Numbered from the stretch's first letter, positions 16,209 through 26,030 are shown. The stretch: DNA of 64,000 bases from an uncultured Eubacterium sp. (GCA_910589595.1 CAJUTM010000002.1:62001-126000), one strand, 5' to 3'. Notes: a model not told the origin generated them from the letters alone. Translations and numbers: made by a program.

Positions 16209-18491
16209 ATGAGTCAGGAAAATATCATCCAGTTGGATTTTTCAGAGGAAATGAAAACCTCCTATCGGGACTATGCGATGAGCGTTATTGTGTCCCGGGC
16301 TCTGCCGGATGTAAGGGACGGACTGAAACCGGTTCAGCGGCGTATTCTCTATGCCATGAAAGAGCTCGGACTGACGCCGGACAAACCACACCGCAAGAGC
16401 GCACGTATTGTCGGCGATACGATGGGTAAGTACCATCCGCACGGCGACAGCTCTATTTATGATGCGTTAGTACATATGACAGAGGAATATTCGTTAAATG
16501 CGCCATTAGTAGATGGACATGGAAACTTTGGCTCCATTGACGGCGACGGGGCGGCGGCCATGCGTTATACGGAGGCGAGACTGTCTTCCACCGCGGTGGC
16601 GCTGTTAGATAATCTGGACAAGGGATTAGTAGATTTTGTGCCAAACTTCGACGACAGCGAGAAAGAGCCGGTCGTCCTGCCGGCAACACTGCCGAATCTG
16701 CTCATTAACGGCACGACGGGTATTGCCGTTGGCATGGCGACCAACATTCCGCCGCACAATCCGGCGGAAGTGATAGACGCCGTCATCGCCTATATGGACA
16801 GACCGGGGATTTCTATTTATAAATTGATGGACTATATGCCGGGGCCGGATTTCCCGACAGGCGGTATGATTATCAACGCCTCGGATATGCAGGAAATTTA
16901 TGAGAGAGGCGAGGGCCGTATCCGTCTTCGCGCTAAGACGGAGTTGGAAAAGGGAGAGGCCGGACGGACGAATATTGTCATTACGGAAATTCCGTACACG
17001 ATTTCTGGCAATAAAATGAAACTGGTGGAAAATCTGGCCTCACTGGCAAAAGAAAAAGTTTTTGATGAGATTTATGATGTGCGCGATGAATCTTCGAAAG
17101 AGGGGATTCGCATTGTGATAGAAGTTAAAAAAGGGCGCGACATTGATAATCTGCTGAATGGACTGTATAAGAAGACCCAGATGGAAGACACGTATGGCGT
17201 TAATCTTCTGGCGATAAAACCAAGTGAAGAGGGGAATGGACAACCGAAAGTATTTAACCTCAAAACACTGATTGAAGAATTTGTACTCTTTCAGGAGGAG
17301 CTGTATACAAAAGAATACCGCTTCCTCTTACAAAAGGCAGGGAAGCGTTTGGAAATTGTACAAGGACTTATGAAAGCGACCGATGTTATTGATTTGATTA
17401 TAGAAATCCTGCGCGGCTCGACTTCTGTCAGGCAGGCGAAGACATGTCTGATTGAGGGAGTTACCGACGGGATTAAATTTAAGAGCGCGGCTTCGGAAAA
17501 AGAGGCGAAGACGCTGAATTTTACGGAAAATCAGGCAGAGGCCATTCTTTCGATGCAGTTGAGTAAGCTGATTGGGTTGGAGATTCTCAAACTGCACGAA
17601 GAAAATGAGACACTGTTAAAAAATATTGCGGAATATGAGAAGATTCTTTCCGATGTAAAAGAATTGTATAAAGTAATTAAGAGCCGGCTCCGCAGTCTGA
17701 AAAAACAGCTTTTGGCGCCGCGCCGTACGGAGCTGACAGACACTGTGGCTAAGGCCTATGTAGAGAAAGTCGTAGTCGAGGACTTGTTTGTCTGTATTGA
17801 CCGTTTTGGTTATATAAAAGCGATTGATGCGGCGGCATTTGGCCGTGTGGCGGAGGAAACAAAAAAAGAATTTTCGTGCATTCTTAAGATAAAGAATACC
17901 GATAAGCTGTGCATTTTTACGAACGAGGGTAATATGCATCAGGTAAAAATGGACAAAATACCGCGTTGCAAGATGAAAGATAAAGGAACGCTTATCCATT
18001 CGCTTTCCAAAATGGACAATCAGGAAGAAGCGCTTCTGTATGTTGCCTTTGAAAATTTATTTGAATCAATGCTGATGTTTACGACAAAAAGCGGATATAT
18101 TAAATTAGTGTCCGGCGCCGAGTTTGAGACGGGGCGGCAGATGATAGCGGCGACGAAGCTGGATTCCGGCGATACGGTAGTCGGGGTTTCCATGTTGACG
18201 GCCGGCGATGTTCTGAGCGGAACAAAAAAAGTCATCCTCTTGACGGAGAAAGGATTATCGCTGGGATTTCCGGTAGCGGAGGTCAGTGAGTTTAAGAAAA
18301 CGAGCCGGGGTGTGAAAGCCATTACTCTTGAAAAAGGTGATACCGTGGCCTTTGCAACACTGGTTCATCCGGCAGCAGAGACTTTTGAATATCAGGGTAA
18401 AACGCTCAATGCCCGCCGCGTGCGCAACCGCAAACGAGCGGCGAAAGGCCAGAAAGCGAATTTGCAGCAAAATACATTGACGTTCGAATAA
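16209..18491 (+). CDS. parC: Type IIA topoisomerase A subunit, probably topoisomerase IV ParC
   Basis: DNA-cleaving subunit, 760 aa. The N-terminal winged helix has SVIVSRALPDVRDGLKPVQR, the quinolone-region helix has HPHGDSSIYDALV, and the catalytic tyrosine is in AAMRYTEARL. The coiled-coil gate is followed by a C-terminal beta-pinwheel with KSGYIKL-type blades. The Gyr-specific QRRGGKG box is not seen in the pinwheel, so decatenase (topo IV) is favoured. It forms an operon with parE. A sigma-28 promoter for flgM begins within 30 bases of its stop. Confidence 0.82.
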   Translation: MSQENIIQLDFSEEMKTSYRDYAMSVIVSRALPDVRDGLKPVQRRILYAMKELGLTPDKPHRKSARIVGDTMGKYHPHGDSSIYDALVHMTEEYSLNAPLVDGHGNFGSIDGDGAAAMRYTEARLSSTAVALLDNLDKGLVDFVPNFDDSEKEPVVLPATLPNLLINGTTGIAVGMATNIPPHNPAEVIDAVIAYMDRPGISIYKLMDYMPGPDFPTGGMIINASDMQEIYERGEGRIRLRAKTELEKGEAGRTNIVITEIPYTISGNKMKLVENLASLAKEKVFDEIYDVRDESSKEGIRIVIEVKKGRDIDNLLNGLYKKTQMEDTYGVNLLAIKPSEEGNGQPKVFNLKTLIEEFVLFQEELYTKEYRFLLQKAGKRLEIVQGLMKATDVIDLIIEILRGSTSVRQAKTCLIEGVTDGIKFKSAASEKEAKTLNFTENQAEAILSMQLSKLIGLEILKLHEENETLLKNIAEYEKILSDVKELYKVIKSRLRSLKKQLLAPRRTELTDTVAKAYVEKVVVEDLFVCIDRFGYIKAIDAAAFGRVAEETKKEFSCILKIKNTDKLCIFTNEGNMHQVKMDKIPRCKMKDKGTLIHSLSKMDNQEEALLYVAFENLFESMLMFTTKSGYIKLVSGAEFETGRQMIAATKLDSGDTVVGVSMLTAGDVLSGTKKVILLTEKGLSLGFPVAEVSEFKKTSRGVKAITLEKGDTVAFATLVHPAAETFEYQGKTLNARRVRNRKRAAKGQKANLQQNTLTFE

Positions 18492-18520
18492 GCGGCTGGA
18501 TAAAAAGTTATAAAAACCAT

Positions 18521-18547
18521 TAAGGTTTCAGAAAACCTAACCGATAA
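18521..18547 (+). promoter_or_regulatory. Sigma-28 promoter for the flgM operon
   Basis: TAAG (18521-18524), exactly 15 bases, ACCGATAA (18540-18547). It matches the TAAA-N15-GCCGATAA consensus known for flagellar sigma-28 and recurs at four other sites in this window. Confidence 0.8.
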
Positions 18548-18604
18548 ATATAGTAAGGAACACGGTTTTGTGTTTCAAATTTGCAAGAATGGAGGCGTAT
18601 TATT

Positions 18605-18877
18605 ATGAGAATTGATGACGTATATTTGCAGGTAAATCAACTCTATAATACAAACAAAGCAAAAGGCTCTCCAAAAACAAACAAAGCAAGCAGCAAAGAC
18701 TCTTTGGAGATTTCCAGTTTCGGAAATGCGTATCAGGTTGCAAAAACGGCAGCAGCGCAGTCTTCGGATGTGCGTGCAGACCGCGTAAAGGAAATTAAGG
18801 AACAGATGGCGGCAGGTACTTACCGTGTATCCATTGAGGATGTTGCGGATAAGATGGCAGAACAGTTGCTTTCTTAG
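18605..18877 (+). CDS. flgM: Anti-sigma-28 factor FlgM
   Basis: Holds sigma-28 inactive until the hook is built, then is exported. The 90-aa product has a disordered Ser/Lys-rich N-terminal half. The C-terminal helices (RADRVKEIKEQMAAGTYRVS, then DVADKMAEQLL) are the classic sigma-binding part. ATG at 18605 has GGAGG 9 bases upstream; the upstream TTG extension lacks one. It is first in the flgM-flgN-flgK-flgK-flgL-fliW-csrA block and lies under a sigma-28 promoter, giving feedback. Confidence 0.9.
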   Translation: MRIDDVYLQVNQLYNTNKAKGSPKTNKASSKDSLEISSFGNAYQVAKTAAAQSSDVRADRVKEIKEQMAAGTYRVSIEDVADKMAEQLLS

Positions 18878-18900
18878 TTTTGCGGTAGGAGGGTGTTCAA

Positions 18901-19416
18901 TTGGCTAGTTTAATGGAAGAGTTAATCGACACATTGGATGCTGAGGAAGTTCTTTATGGAAAATTAATTCCTGTTGAAGAAGAGAAGACAAGAGCGATTA
19001 TTTCCAATGATTTGGAAGCTTTGCAGGATATTGCAACTCGTGAGCACGAGTTGGTTGACCGTACGACAGCTCTTGAGGGAAAACGAGAACAGGTGGCGAT
19101 GGATATTGCTACCGTTCTTGGGAAAGACCCGAAAACGATTACGTTAGAGCAGATTGTCGAAGTTTTGAAAAATCAGCCGGAAGACCAGAAGAAATTGCGG
19201 GATGTACATGACAGGCTGAAAAAAACGGTATTGCAATTACAGCAGGTAAATAATCAAAATAAAGAACTTCTTAAAGAAGCAATCGACATGGTAGAATTTA
19301 ATATGAATGTAATAAGAAGTACACGGATGTCTTCGGGAAGCAGCAATTATTCCAGCGATGCAGCAGAGGTGGCAGGGATGGCGCCGCAGCATGGAATGTT
19401 TGATGCAAAACAATAA
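18901..19416 (+). CDS. flgN: Flagellar export chaperone FlgN
   Basis: Cytoplasmic chaperone that keeps the hook-junction proteins FlgK and FlgL ready for export, 171 aa. It is all-helical with heptad-like Leu/Glu spacing and a central AIISNDLEALQDIATREHEL typical of FlgN. The C-terminal 35 residues are a Ser/Gly/Met-rich tail. A TTG start at 18901 is preferred: AGGAGG lies 8 bases upstream, whereas the ATG at 18913 would be 20 bases from it. It lies between flgM and the first flgK. Confidence 0.85.
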   Translation: MASLMEELIDTLDAEEVLYGKLIPVEEEKTRAIISNDLEALQDIATREHELVDRTTALEGKREQVAMDIATVLGKDPKTITLEQIVEVLKNQPEDQKKLRDVHDRLKKTVLQLQQVNNQNKELLKEAIDMVEFNMNVIRSTRMSSGSSNYSSDAAEVAGMAPQHGMFDAKQ

Positions 19417-19455
19417 CAGGCGCAGGGAACAGTGACCTGACGCCTGATTTATTTT
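19417..19455 (+). terminator. Weak hairpin between flgN and flgK
   Basis: Arms CAGGCG (19417-19422) and CGCCTG (19441-19446) start right after the flgN stop and are followed by ATTTATTTTT. Inside the operon it would reduce rather than stop read-through. Confidence 0.5.
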
Positions 19456-19514
19456 TGTGACGAACGTGTATTTTTTCTGTTTAAAAAGTAGTAGAAGTAA
19501 GAGAGGATGAGACG

Positions 19515-21296
19515 ATGGGAAATTTGTTGACAAGTTTTAATGCTGGTGTATCTGGTTTGCAGTCTGCGCAGGCATCACTGACTGTGACGGCGCATAATAT
19601 GTCCAATGCACAGACGATAGGATATACAAGACAACAGGTGCTTGTGACAGATTCTTTTTATCAGAATTCTGTTGGAGCACATAATAATGTCTTACAAGTG
19701 GGAACCGGTACGGTAATTTCCCTGACCAGACAGGTGCGCAATGAGTTTTTGGATGCACAGTATCGTGTGCAGGTAGGTCGTCAGCAGTTTTATGAGGCTA
19801 ACAGTAAGGCGACGATGGAAATTGAAGACATGATGGGAGAACTTCATGGCCGTCAGTTTCAGACAAGTATAAACGAATTGTGGGGGGCGATTAACGATAT
19901 TGCGACAGATCCGAGTGATATCGTAAAGAAAGACCAGTTAGTGATGGTTGCAAACCAGTTTGTCGAGAGGGCAAAGGTACTGCAGGAAGAGTTAAATACA
20001 TATCAGACGAGTCTCAATACCGAAGTGAAGAGACAAGTGCAGGATATCAATGATATTGTAACTGAAATCCGGGAACTCAATAAGCAAATACAGAAATTTG
20101 AGGCCACAGGCGAATCGGCAAACGACTATCGGGACAAGAGAAACGAGTTGTTAGACCAGCTCAGTAATTATATATCGTTTGAAACGTCGGAGCAGGTAGA
20201 CGGCACGATTATGATTTATTCTGAGGGGGCGTATCTTCTGGACGCCGTCAATCAGTACTATCTGTCGACGGAATATGTAAATGAGACGTCGAAACTGTTG
20301 AAGCCGGTTTGGGAGAATGGGGAAGACTTTTTCCTGATGGACGGATTAGAATACAGAAAAGAAAACAATACAGATGTCGGCGGTTTGCGGGGACTTTTGG
20401 TGGCCAGAGGCGATTATGCGGCAAGTTATGTGAATGTTCCGCATAAACCGCAGGCAGAGGATTTTGCAGACGCCACGGAATATAACCGCGCACTTGCTCA
20501 GTTCAATGAAGATTTGGAAGTATATAATAAGTCCGTCGGCGCATCTATCGTGATGTCTGTACAGAGCCAGTTGGATACGCTCATACATGGTATTGTTACC
20601 GCGGTAAATGATGCCATTTGTCCAAATAAAGAAATTCAGATTCAAAATCCGGATGGAACGACAAGTACGATACGTGTTCTCGACGAAGAAAAAGCATTAA
20701 TTGGTGATGATAAAAATAAGAGCATCGGCGTTGAGCTTTTCTCCCGCCGCGGAGTGCAGCGTTACAATCAGGAGGAAGTTACGGTTGTAAAAGAAGACGG
20801 TACGACGGAAAAACAGACCGTATACCGTTATAATGAAGAAGATATAAGCGATGTGTATACGATGTATACAACCAGCCAGTTGATTGTCAATCCAGTAGTG
20901 GAAAAGGATGCTTCTACGTTACCGACTATGTATAATGAAGCAACCGGTTCCAAAAAAGGATATGCTTACAATGAATGGGAAAAGATGGCACAGGCTTTTG
21001 ATAACGATATAGGAACGCTAAATCCAAACTCCATGACTACATATACCGCTAAGAATTTTTATGTGGGAATGGTGACTGAACTGAGTACACAGGGAAGCGT
21101 TTGGAATGGTATTATTGATAATCAGGCGAAGACGGTAGTGACATTAGAAAACGAGAGACAAAATGTAATGGGAGTTTCTACCGAAGAGGAACTTTCCAAT
21201 CTGATAAAATACCAACAGTGTTATAATGCATCTTCCCGTTATATTACTACGGTCGCAGAGATGCTTGAGTATTTGATTGAGCGATTAGGAAGCTGA
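19515..21296 (+). CDS. flgK: Flagellar hook-associated protein FlgK, first copy
   Basis: Hook-filament junction protein, 593 aa. Residues 1-60 carry the rod/hook family helix (FNAGVSGLQSAQASLTVTAHN, MSNAQTIGYTRQ). The C-terminus has the matching coiled coil (STEEELSNLIKYQQCYNASS). The variable middle (about 230-470) is charged and differs from the second copy. GAGAGGATGAG precedes the ATG. The second flgK starts 25 bases after its stop. Two tandem FlgK-type proteins may form a two-layer junction or be alternatives. Confidence 0.88.
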   Translation: MGNLLTSFNAGVSGLQSAQASLTVTAHNMSNAQTIGYTRQQVLVTDSFYQNSVGAHNNVLQVGTGTVISLTRQVRNEFLDAQYRVQVGRQQFYEANSKATMEIEDMMGELHGRQFQTSINELWGAINDIATDPSDIVKKDQLVMVANQFVERAKVLQEELNTYQTSLNTEVKRQVQDINDIVTEIRELNKQIQKFEATGESANDYRDKRNELLDQLSNYISFETSEQVDGTIMIYSEGAYLLDAVNQYYLSTEYVNETSKLLKPVWENGEDFFLMDGLEYRKENNTDVGGLRGLLVARGDYAASYVNVPHKPQAEDFADATEYNRALAQFNEDLEVYNKSVGASIVMSVQSQLDTLIHGIVTAVNDAICPNKEIQIQNPDGTTSTIRVLDEEKALIGDDKNKSIGVELFSRRGVQRYNQEEVTVVKEDGTTEKQTVYRYNEEDISDVYTMYTTSQLIVNPVVEKDASTLPTMYNEATGSKKGYAYNEWEKMAQAFDNDIGTLNPNSMTTYTAKNFYVGMVTELSTQGSVWNGIIDNQAKTVVTLENERQNVMGVSTEEELSNLIKYQQCYNASSRYITTVAEMLEYLIERLGS

Positions 21297-21321
21297 TGAA
21301 TAACCGGAATGGAGGGATAAT

Positions 21322-23202
21322 ATGGCATCGACATTTGGAACTTTAGAAATTGCAAAATCCGGCATGATGGCTTATAACGCCGCTTTGCAGACAACCGCGC
21401 ATAATGTTGCCAACATTGAGACAAAAGGGTATTCTCGACAGGTTGCCAATATGAAATCTATCGTGGGAAATAAAACATCGATAACCGTTCAGGGATTTGG
21501 TGTCAATGTAGAGAGCATCACACGCCAGCGAGATGAATATTACGATACAAAGTATCAAAGTACGCAGTCCGTTTATAATTATTATCATACAGAGTCATAC
21601 TATCTGAATGCTTTGCAGGATGTAGTATGCGGCAATGTCGTAAGCGATGAGAAATCGCGTCTGACGGATGCGTTTGATGATTTTTATGCCGCATTGAGCA
21701 ATCTCAAAGGGAAACCGGCGGATACGACAGTGCGCAGACAGGTTGTGACTCTGGCAGAGACATTTACGGGTTATGTAAATAATGTGGCAACAAAACTCCA
21801 GCAATTGCAGGAAGATGCCAATACGCAAGTGAAGACATGTGTGGAGCAGATTAACGCATATGCGGAGCGAATTGTTTCTTTGAACCAGCAGATAGATACC
21901 GTAGAGGCGTATGGCTCAGTTGCCAACGACTTAAGAGACCAGAGAACGTTGCTCATAGATGAGCTGGCGCAGTATTGCGATGTGGAAGTAAAGGAAATTC
22001 CACCGAGTAACGGAGTGGGAGCAAATCAGTTTTATGTCTATGTGAATGGCGGTGTACTAGTAGATACCTTTAATGCAAATACGTTAGTTTTGACACAGAA
22101 AGAAACGTATAGCAATATTAGTGATATCAAGGGGTTATATGACATTCAGTGGAAAGACGGCAGCAATTTTAATGTTCATGGAAACGCATTGGGCGGGCAG
22201 TTACAGGCAGTATTCGAGATGCGCGACGGCAATAACGGAACGAATCTCAATGGCAAGGTGTCAGGACTTCAAAATAATGCCAACGGCAATTTGGTGCTTA
22301 CGGTAACGGAAACGAACTGTGATGATGTGCGGGCGCTGAATATTCCAGCCAGCGATGGAGAAATTATTATCAACAACCGTACCTATGCCTATGAAAATTT
22401 CGAAGTCAAAGTGGATGCTAATGGCAAATTTACTTATGAGTTTACTCTTCAGGATCAGGTGCCGGCAGCGCAGGCAACAGCGCTGAACTATGCAGTCCAG
22501 AATGGCTATAAGGCGAATGTAGGCGAGCAGGTGGATTGCCGGGGTATTCCGTATTATGTGGCACAGTTAAACGAATTTGTAAGAACCTTTGCACAGGAGT
22601 TTAACCGCATACAGAATGAAGGGTATGATTTGAACGATGAGCTTGGAATCGACTTTTTCAATGCTAAGGTTCCGGCGACCGAAGACAATTATATCTTTGA
22701 AGAATCGGTGGATGGCAAAGACTCTCCTTTTACGTCGGAGCCGGTTATGGAAGCCGACGGCACTTATAAAGGTTCCTATTATTATATGACAGCGTTGAAT
22801 TTCGGAGTGACGAAAGGTTTTGCGGAAGACCCGGGTAAGCTGGCCTGCAAAATGAAGAATACTCCGGATGAAAAAGTCGGCAATGACAACGGAGATAATC
22901 TGCAGCGCCTGACAGAGCTCAAGGATGACTCGGAAATGTTTGTCCATGGCGCGCCAGATTCGTTTTTGCAGTCTATGACGGCATTGCTCGGCGTAGACTC
23001 ACAGAAAGCGAATACAATGGAAGAAAGCCAAAGCAATTTAGTTTATGCTATTGACACAAACCGTAAATCCGTTTCCGGAGTGGATGAGGATGAAGAGGGT
23101 TCCGATTTGATTACATTTCAGAATATGCTGTTCCATCAGTATAAGGTTTTGTCGGTGCTGAATGAAGTGTTAGATAAATTAATTAACCAGACTGGTGTAT
23201 AA
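21322..23202 (+). CDS. Flagellar hook-associated protein FlgK, second copy
   Basis: A 626-aa paralogue of the preceding gene. The N-terminal motif (GTLEIAKSGMMAYNAALQTT, then AHNVANIETKGYSRQ) and the C-terminal LITFQNMLFHQYKVLSVLNE match FlgK. The middle is divergent. AATGGAGGGAT lies before the ATG. It is followed by flgL, so the order fits an HAP1-HAP1-HAP3 arrangement. It could have specialised in capping or in docking one of the two flagellins; the sequence does not decide. Confidence 0.85.
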   Translation: MASTFGTLEIAKSGMMAYNAALQTTAHNVANIETKGYSRQVANMKSIVGNKTSITVQGFGVNVESITRQRDEYYDTKYQSTQSVYNYYHTESYYLNALQDVVCGNVVSDEKSRLTDAFDDFYAALSNLKGKPADTTVRRQVVTLAETFTGYVNNVATKLQQLQEDANTQVKTCVEQINAYAERIVSLNQQIDTVEAYGSVANDLRDQRTLLIDELAQYCDVEVKEIPPSNGVGANQFYVYVNGGVLVDTFNANTLVLTQKETYSNISDIKGLYDIQWKDGSNFNVHGNALGGQLQAVFEMRDGNNGTNLNGKVSGLQNNANGNLVLTVTETNCDDVRALNIPASDGEIIINNRTYAYENFEVKVDANGKFTYEFTLQDQVPAAQATALNYAVQNGYKANVGEQVDCRGIPYYVAQLNEFVRTFAQEFNRIQNEGYDLNDELGIDFFNAKVPATEDNYIFEESVDGKDSPFTSEPVMEADGTYKGSYYYMTALNFGVTKGFAEDPGKLACKMKNTPDEKVGNDNGDNLQRLTELKDDSEMFVHGAPDSFLQSMTALLGVDSQKANTMEESQSNLVYAIDTNRKSVSGVDEDEEGSDLITFQNMLFHQYKVLSVLNEVLDKLINQTGV

Positions 23203-23240
23203 TGTCGAAACATATAGTATAAGACTTGGAGGTGCATGAT

Positions 23241-24728
23241 ATGCGAGTTACAAATACAATGATGCGGAATAACTCAATGTTAAATATGCAGAAAAATAAG
23301 GTGGCATATAACAAATATTTGAATCAGTATAATACACAGAAAAAAATTCAGAGGCCGTCCGATGACCCGACGATTGCCGTCCGAGCACTGAAATATCGCA
23401 CGACGCTCGTGGAAATTGACCAGTATTTGACGAACATTAAAGATGCGACCTCTTGGATGGATGCGACAGAGACCTGCTTAAAAGACGTCAATGGGCGTCT
23501 GGAAGATATGAGTGAGTATTGTACGCAGGCGGCAACCGGCACGTATGACGAAAAGGACCGCAAGGACATTGTGGCACAGTTAAAACAGTTTTCGGAATAC
23601 ATTTATGAGCAGAATGCTAACGCCGATTATGCGGGCCGTTATCTCTTTACCGGATTCCGCACGGACGAGCCGATGCTCTTTGAGGACGCCCAGACGGACA
23701 CGACGTATACGATTACCGAAAATATTGAAATTAATTCGATTAGTAAGTTCCAATATGTATATGGACAGGCGGAGTATGACGCAACAAGTAGCGCGGATGA
23801 TTATGCCAATCAGGCATCGCAGTTTGCCACAACGCACAGAGTACTGCTCTCTTATGATAAGTGTGACATCCAGCAGGAAATATCCCTCACTTATACGGAC
23901 GCAGCGGGCAATGTGCAGACCGTTCAAGCGGTGACGAAAAGCGTAGCGGCGGATACGGTTTATAACGAACATCTGCACCCAGGCGATAACGAGGTATACT
24001 TTGTGCCAGAAACAGGAGAACTTGTATTTGGAGATAAGATATATGACAGCGTTCGTGCAGGAAAAGATTTGAGTGTAGAATATAAGAAGACGGACTTTGC
24101 CAAGCACGATGTAAAACCGGAACATTATTTTAATTGTACTTCTGTCAATAATGCCACCGGGGAAACTTCCAAATACACTACGGCGGGCAAACAGGATATT
24201 ATGTATCAGGTTAATTTCAGCCAGACACTGAACGTGAATACCGAGGGAGTTGAGGCGATCAACCTCTCGATAGGAAGAACAATAAATGATATCGTCAATA
24301 TGTGCAACGATTTGGACGTAATGGAAGCGAATCTTAAATCTGCCGAAAAGAGACTTGCAGATTGCGACGAAAATGACACGACCACGATAGCTGCGCTTAC
24401 CGAGTTAAAAAATCAGATTACGACAGAAATTTCCCTGCAGAAGACGGTTCTCTCGAATGCGCTTGGTTCTGCGATTACAACCTGTCAGAAGAGTCAGGAA
24501 AAACTCAATATTGCTCTGGCTGACCATGGTTCCCGTTATAACCGCATGAAAATGACGAAAGTAAAACTGGAGCAGCAGGAGCTTGATACAAAAGACGCAA
24601 AATCCGAAAATGAAGATGCCGATTTGGGAGAGGCATATATCAACTTTTCGGAAGCTGATTTGTTATATCAGGCAACGTTAAATGCAACTTCCAAAATACT
24701 TGGGCAGTCACTGTTAAACTTTATATAA
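23241..24728 (+). CDS. flgL: Flagellar hook-associated protein FlgL
   Basis: Second junction protein, flagellin-like, 495 aa. The N-terminus (RVTNTMMRNNSMLNMQKNK, then KIQRPSDDPTIAVRALKYR) and C-terminus (LGEAYINFSEADLLYQATLN) are the flagellin-type D0/D1 helices. A large middle insertion of about 250 residues makes it longer than typical 300-aa FlgL. TTGGAGGTG precedes ATG 23241, and the upstream frame part is leader. It lies between the FlgK pair and fliW. Confidence 0.9.
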   Translation: MRVTNTMMRNNSMLNMQKNKVAYNKYLNQYNTQKKIQRPSDDPTIAVRALKYRTTLVEIDQYLTNIKDATSWMDATETCLKDVNGRLEDMSEYCTQAATGTYDEKDRKDIVAQLKQFSEYIYEQNANADYAGRYLFTGFRTDEPMLFEDAQTDTTYTITENIEINSISKFQYVYGQAEYDATSSADDYANQASQFATTHRVLLSYDKCDIQQEISLTYTDAAGNVQTVQAVTKSVAADTVYNEHLHPGDNEVYFVPETGELVFGDKIYDSVRAGKDLSVEYKKTDFAKHDVKPEHYFNCTSVNNATGETSKYTTAGKQDIMYQVNFSQTLNVNTEGVEAINLSIGRTINDIVNMCNDLDVMEANLKSAEKRLADCDENDTTTIAALTELKNQITTEISLQKTVLSNALGSAITTCQKSQEKLNIALADHGSRYNRMKMTKVKLEQQELDTKDAKSENEDADLGEAYINFSEADLLYQATLNATSKILGQSLLNFI

Positions 24729-24754
24729 ATTGTGCTTCGGAATAGGAGGTAATT

Positions 24755-25207
24755 ATGCTGGTTCAGACAAAATTTTTTGGCGAGATTGATTTACCGGAAG
24801 AAAAAATTGTAACGTTGGAACGTGGATTGATTGGTTTGGAGCAATATAAAAAATACACGATTCTTTATGATTGTGAAAAAGAAGAGGCTAATATTTCGTG
24901 GTTTCAAAGCGTAGAAGAGCCGACATTAGCGCTGCCGGTTATTAAACCATGGCTTGTGAAAGAAGACTATGATCCGGTTGTAGAAGATGAGCTGCTGACC
25001 GGTCTGGGGGATTTGACAGAAGAAAATCTGGTTATTCTTCTCACGATGACGGTTCCGGAAGATATCAAACAAATGTCAGTGAATTTGATGGCGCCGATTA
25101 TTATTAATGCGGATACACGCAAGGGGACACAGATTGTAGTCGAAAATGCCGATTATGAGGTGAAGTATAAAATTTACGACATCCTGCAGGCGAAAAAGGA
25201 GGCGTGA
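24755..25207 (+). CDS. fliW: Flagellar assembly factor FliW
   Basis: Binds and sequesters CsrA, releasing flagellin mRNA, and is itself displaced by flagellin. The 150-aa product has the typical start TKFFGEIDLPEEKIVTLERG, the GL-GLEQYKKYTIL segment, and the end APIIINADTRKGTQIV. AGGAGGT precedes the ATG. Its last codons contain the ribosome site of csrA (AAGGAGGCGTG), so the two are translationally linked. The FliW-CsrA pairing is well established in Bacillus and Campylobacter-type systems. Confidence 0.93.
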   Translation: MLVQTKFFGEIDLPEEKIVTLERGLIGLEQYKKYTILYDCEKEEANISWFQSVEEPTLALPVIKPWLVKEDYDPVVEDELLTGLGDLTEENLVILLTMTVPEDIKQMSVNLMAPIIINADTRKGTQIVVENADYEVKYKIYDILQAKKEA

Positions 25208-25209
25208 CC

Positions 25210-25428
25210 ATGTTAGCATTAGCGAGGAAAGTAAATGAATCCATTATTGTCAACGACAATATAGAGATTACGGTATTGGAAGTAAAAGGAGACCAGATTA
25301 AGCTTGGTATTGACGCGCCGAAGAGTGTTCCGATTTACCGCAAGGAACTATATAAAGAAATACAGGAGACAAATGCGGAGTCTGCCAATATATCGAATCC
25401 GAAAGTATTATCGGATTTGTTAAAATAG
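25210..25428 (+). CDS. csrA: Carbon storage/translational regulator CsrA
   Basis: RNA-binding repressor of flagellin translation, 72 aa. It has the family core: start MLALARKVNESI, then IEITVLEVKGDQIKLGIDAP, SVPIYRKELY, and a helical tail. ATG at 25210 follows AAGGAGG in the 3' end of fliW. Likely targets in this window are the two flagellin leaders, where GGA-containing hairpin loops occur next to GGA in the ribosome site. It is last in the flgM operon. Confidence 0.95.
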   Translation: MLALARKVNESIIVNDNIEITVLEVKGDQIKLGIDAPKSVPIYRKELYKEIQETNAESANISNPKVLSDLLK

Positions 25429-25512
25429 GGAAAAAACGTTGTATAAAGAGTGATTTCCTAACCGAAAAATACAGAGAAGTTCGGAAAACTTGACAAATTT
25501 GCAATCAGAGGT

Positions 25513-25539
25513 TAAGATTTAACTAGAATATGCCGATAA
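25513..25539 (+). promoter_or_regulatory. Sigma-28 promoter for flaG-fliD-fliS
   Basis: TAAG (25513-25516), 15 bases, perfect GCCGATAA (25532-25539). The leader of about 45 bases runs to flaG. Confidence 0.85.
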
Positions 25540-25589
25540 TCACTGTAAGTTAAGGAAAACATTTTTTTATACACATGGAGGTGTTGATT

Positions 25590-26018
25590 ATGGATGTTGA
25601 AGCAGTATCAAAAGTAAACGCAAATTATAGTGCCTCGGAAAGCACAAAAGTAGTTAGTCCGTCGGTAGAAGTGTCAGACGTGGCTGCCAGTGCGGAACAG
25701 GTGAAAGTGATGGCGTCTAAGTCAGTAACTTCGTCTGCGAATGCAAAGGATGGCAGAAGTGGCGAAGCAGAAGAGGAGAGCAGAAAAAAGCATGTTCCGA
25801 GCGAAGCTACTATTAATGATGCCGTAAAGAGTGCAAACCGTAAGATGGAGAAGACTCGTTGTGAATATTCTTATCATAAAGAAACCAATCGAGTATCGAT
25901 TAAGGTTTTTGATGCGGATACGGACGAAGTGATACGTGAGATCCCACCGGAGAAATCTTTGGATATGCTCCAGAAGATGTGGGAAATGGCTGGCATTCTT
26001 GTAGACGAGAAAAGATAG
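25590..26018 (+). CDS. flaG: FlaG-family flagellar protein
   Basis: A 142-aa product. The N-terminal 70 residues are low-complexity (Ser/Ala/Val). The C-terminal 75 residues are the FlaG domain (NRKMEKTRCEYSYHKETNRV, then VIREIPPEKSLDMLQKMWE). FlaG affects filament length, but its mechanism is not settled. ATG at 25590 follows GGAGGTG at 25577. fliD begins 12 bases after the stop. Confidence 0.88.
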   Translation: MDVEAVSKVNANYSASESTKVVSPSVEVSDVAASAEQVKVMASKSVTSSANAKDGRSGEAEEESRKKHVPSEATINDAVKSANRKMEKTRCEYSYHKETNRVSIKVFDADTDEVIREIPPEKSLDMLQKMWEMAGILVDEKR

Positions 26019-26030
26019 GAGGGTTGAGTT

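Noticed and set aside
14263..18491. gyrB-gyrA
   Set aside because: No dnaA/dnaN/recF nearby and no GyrA box in the A subunit; a topoisomerase IV pair fits better, though the Toprim half is GyrB-like.
25445..25470. Additional sigma-28 promoter after csrA
   Set aside because: A TAAA and an ACCGAAAA occur but with 13-base spacing, which does not fit the fixed 15 seen elsewhere.
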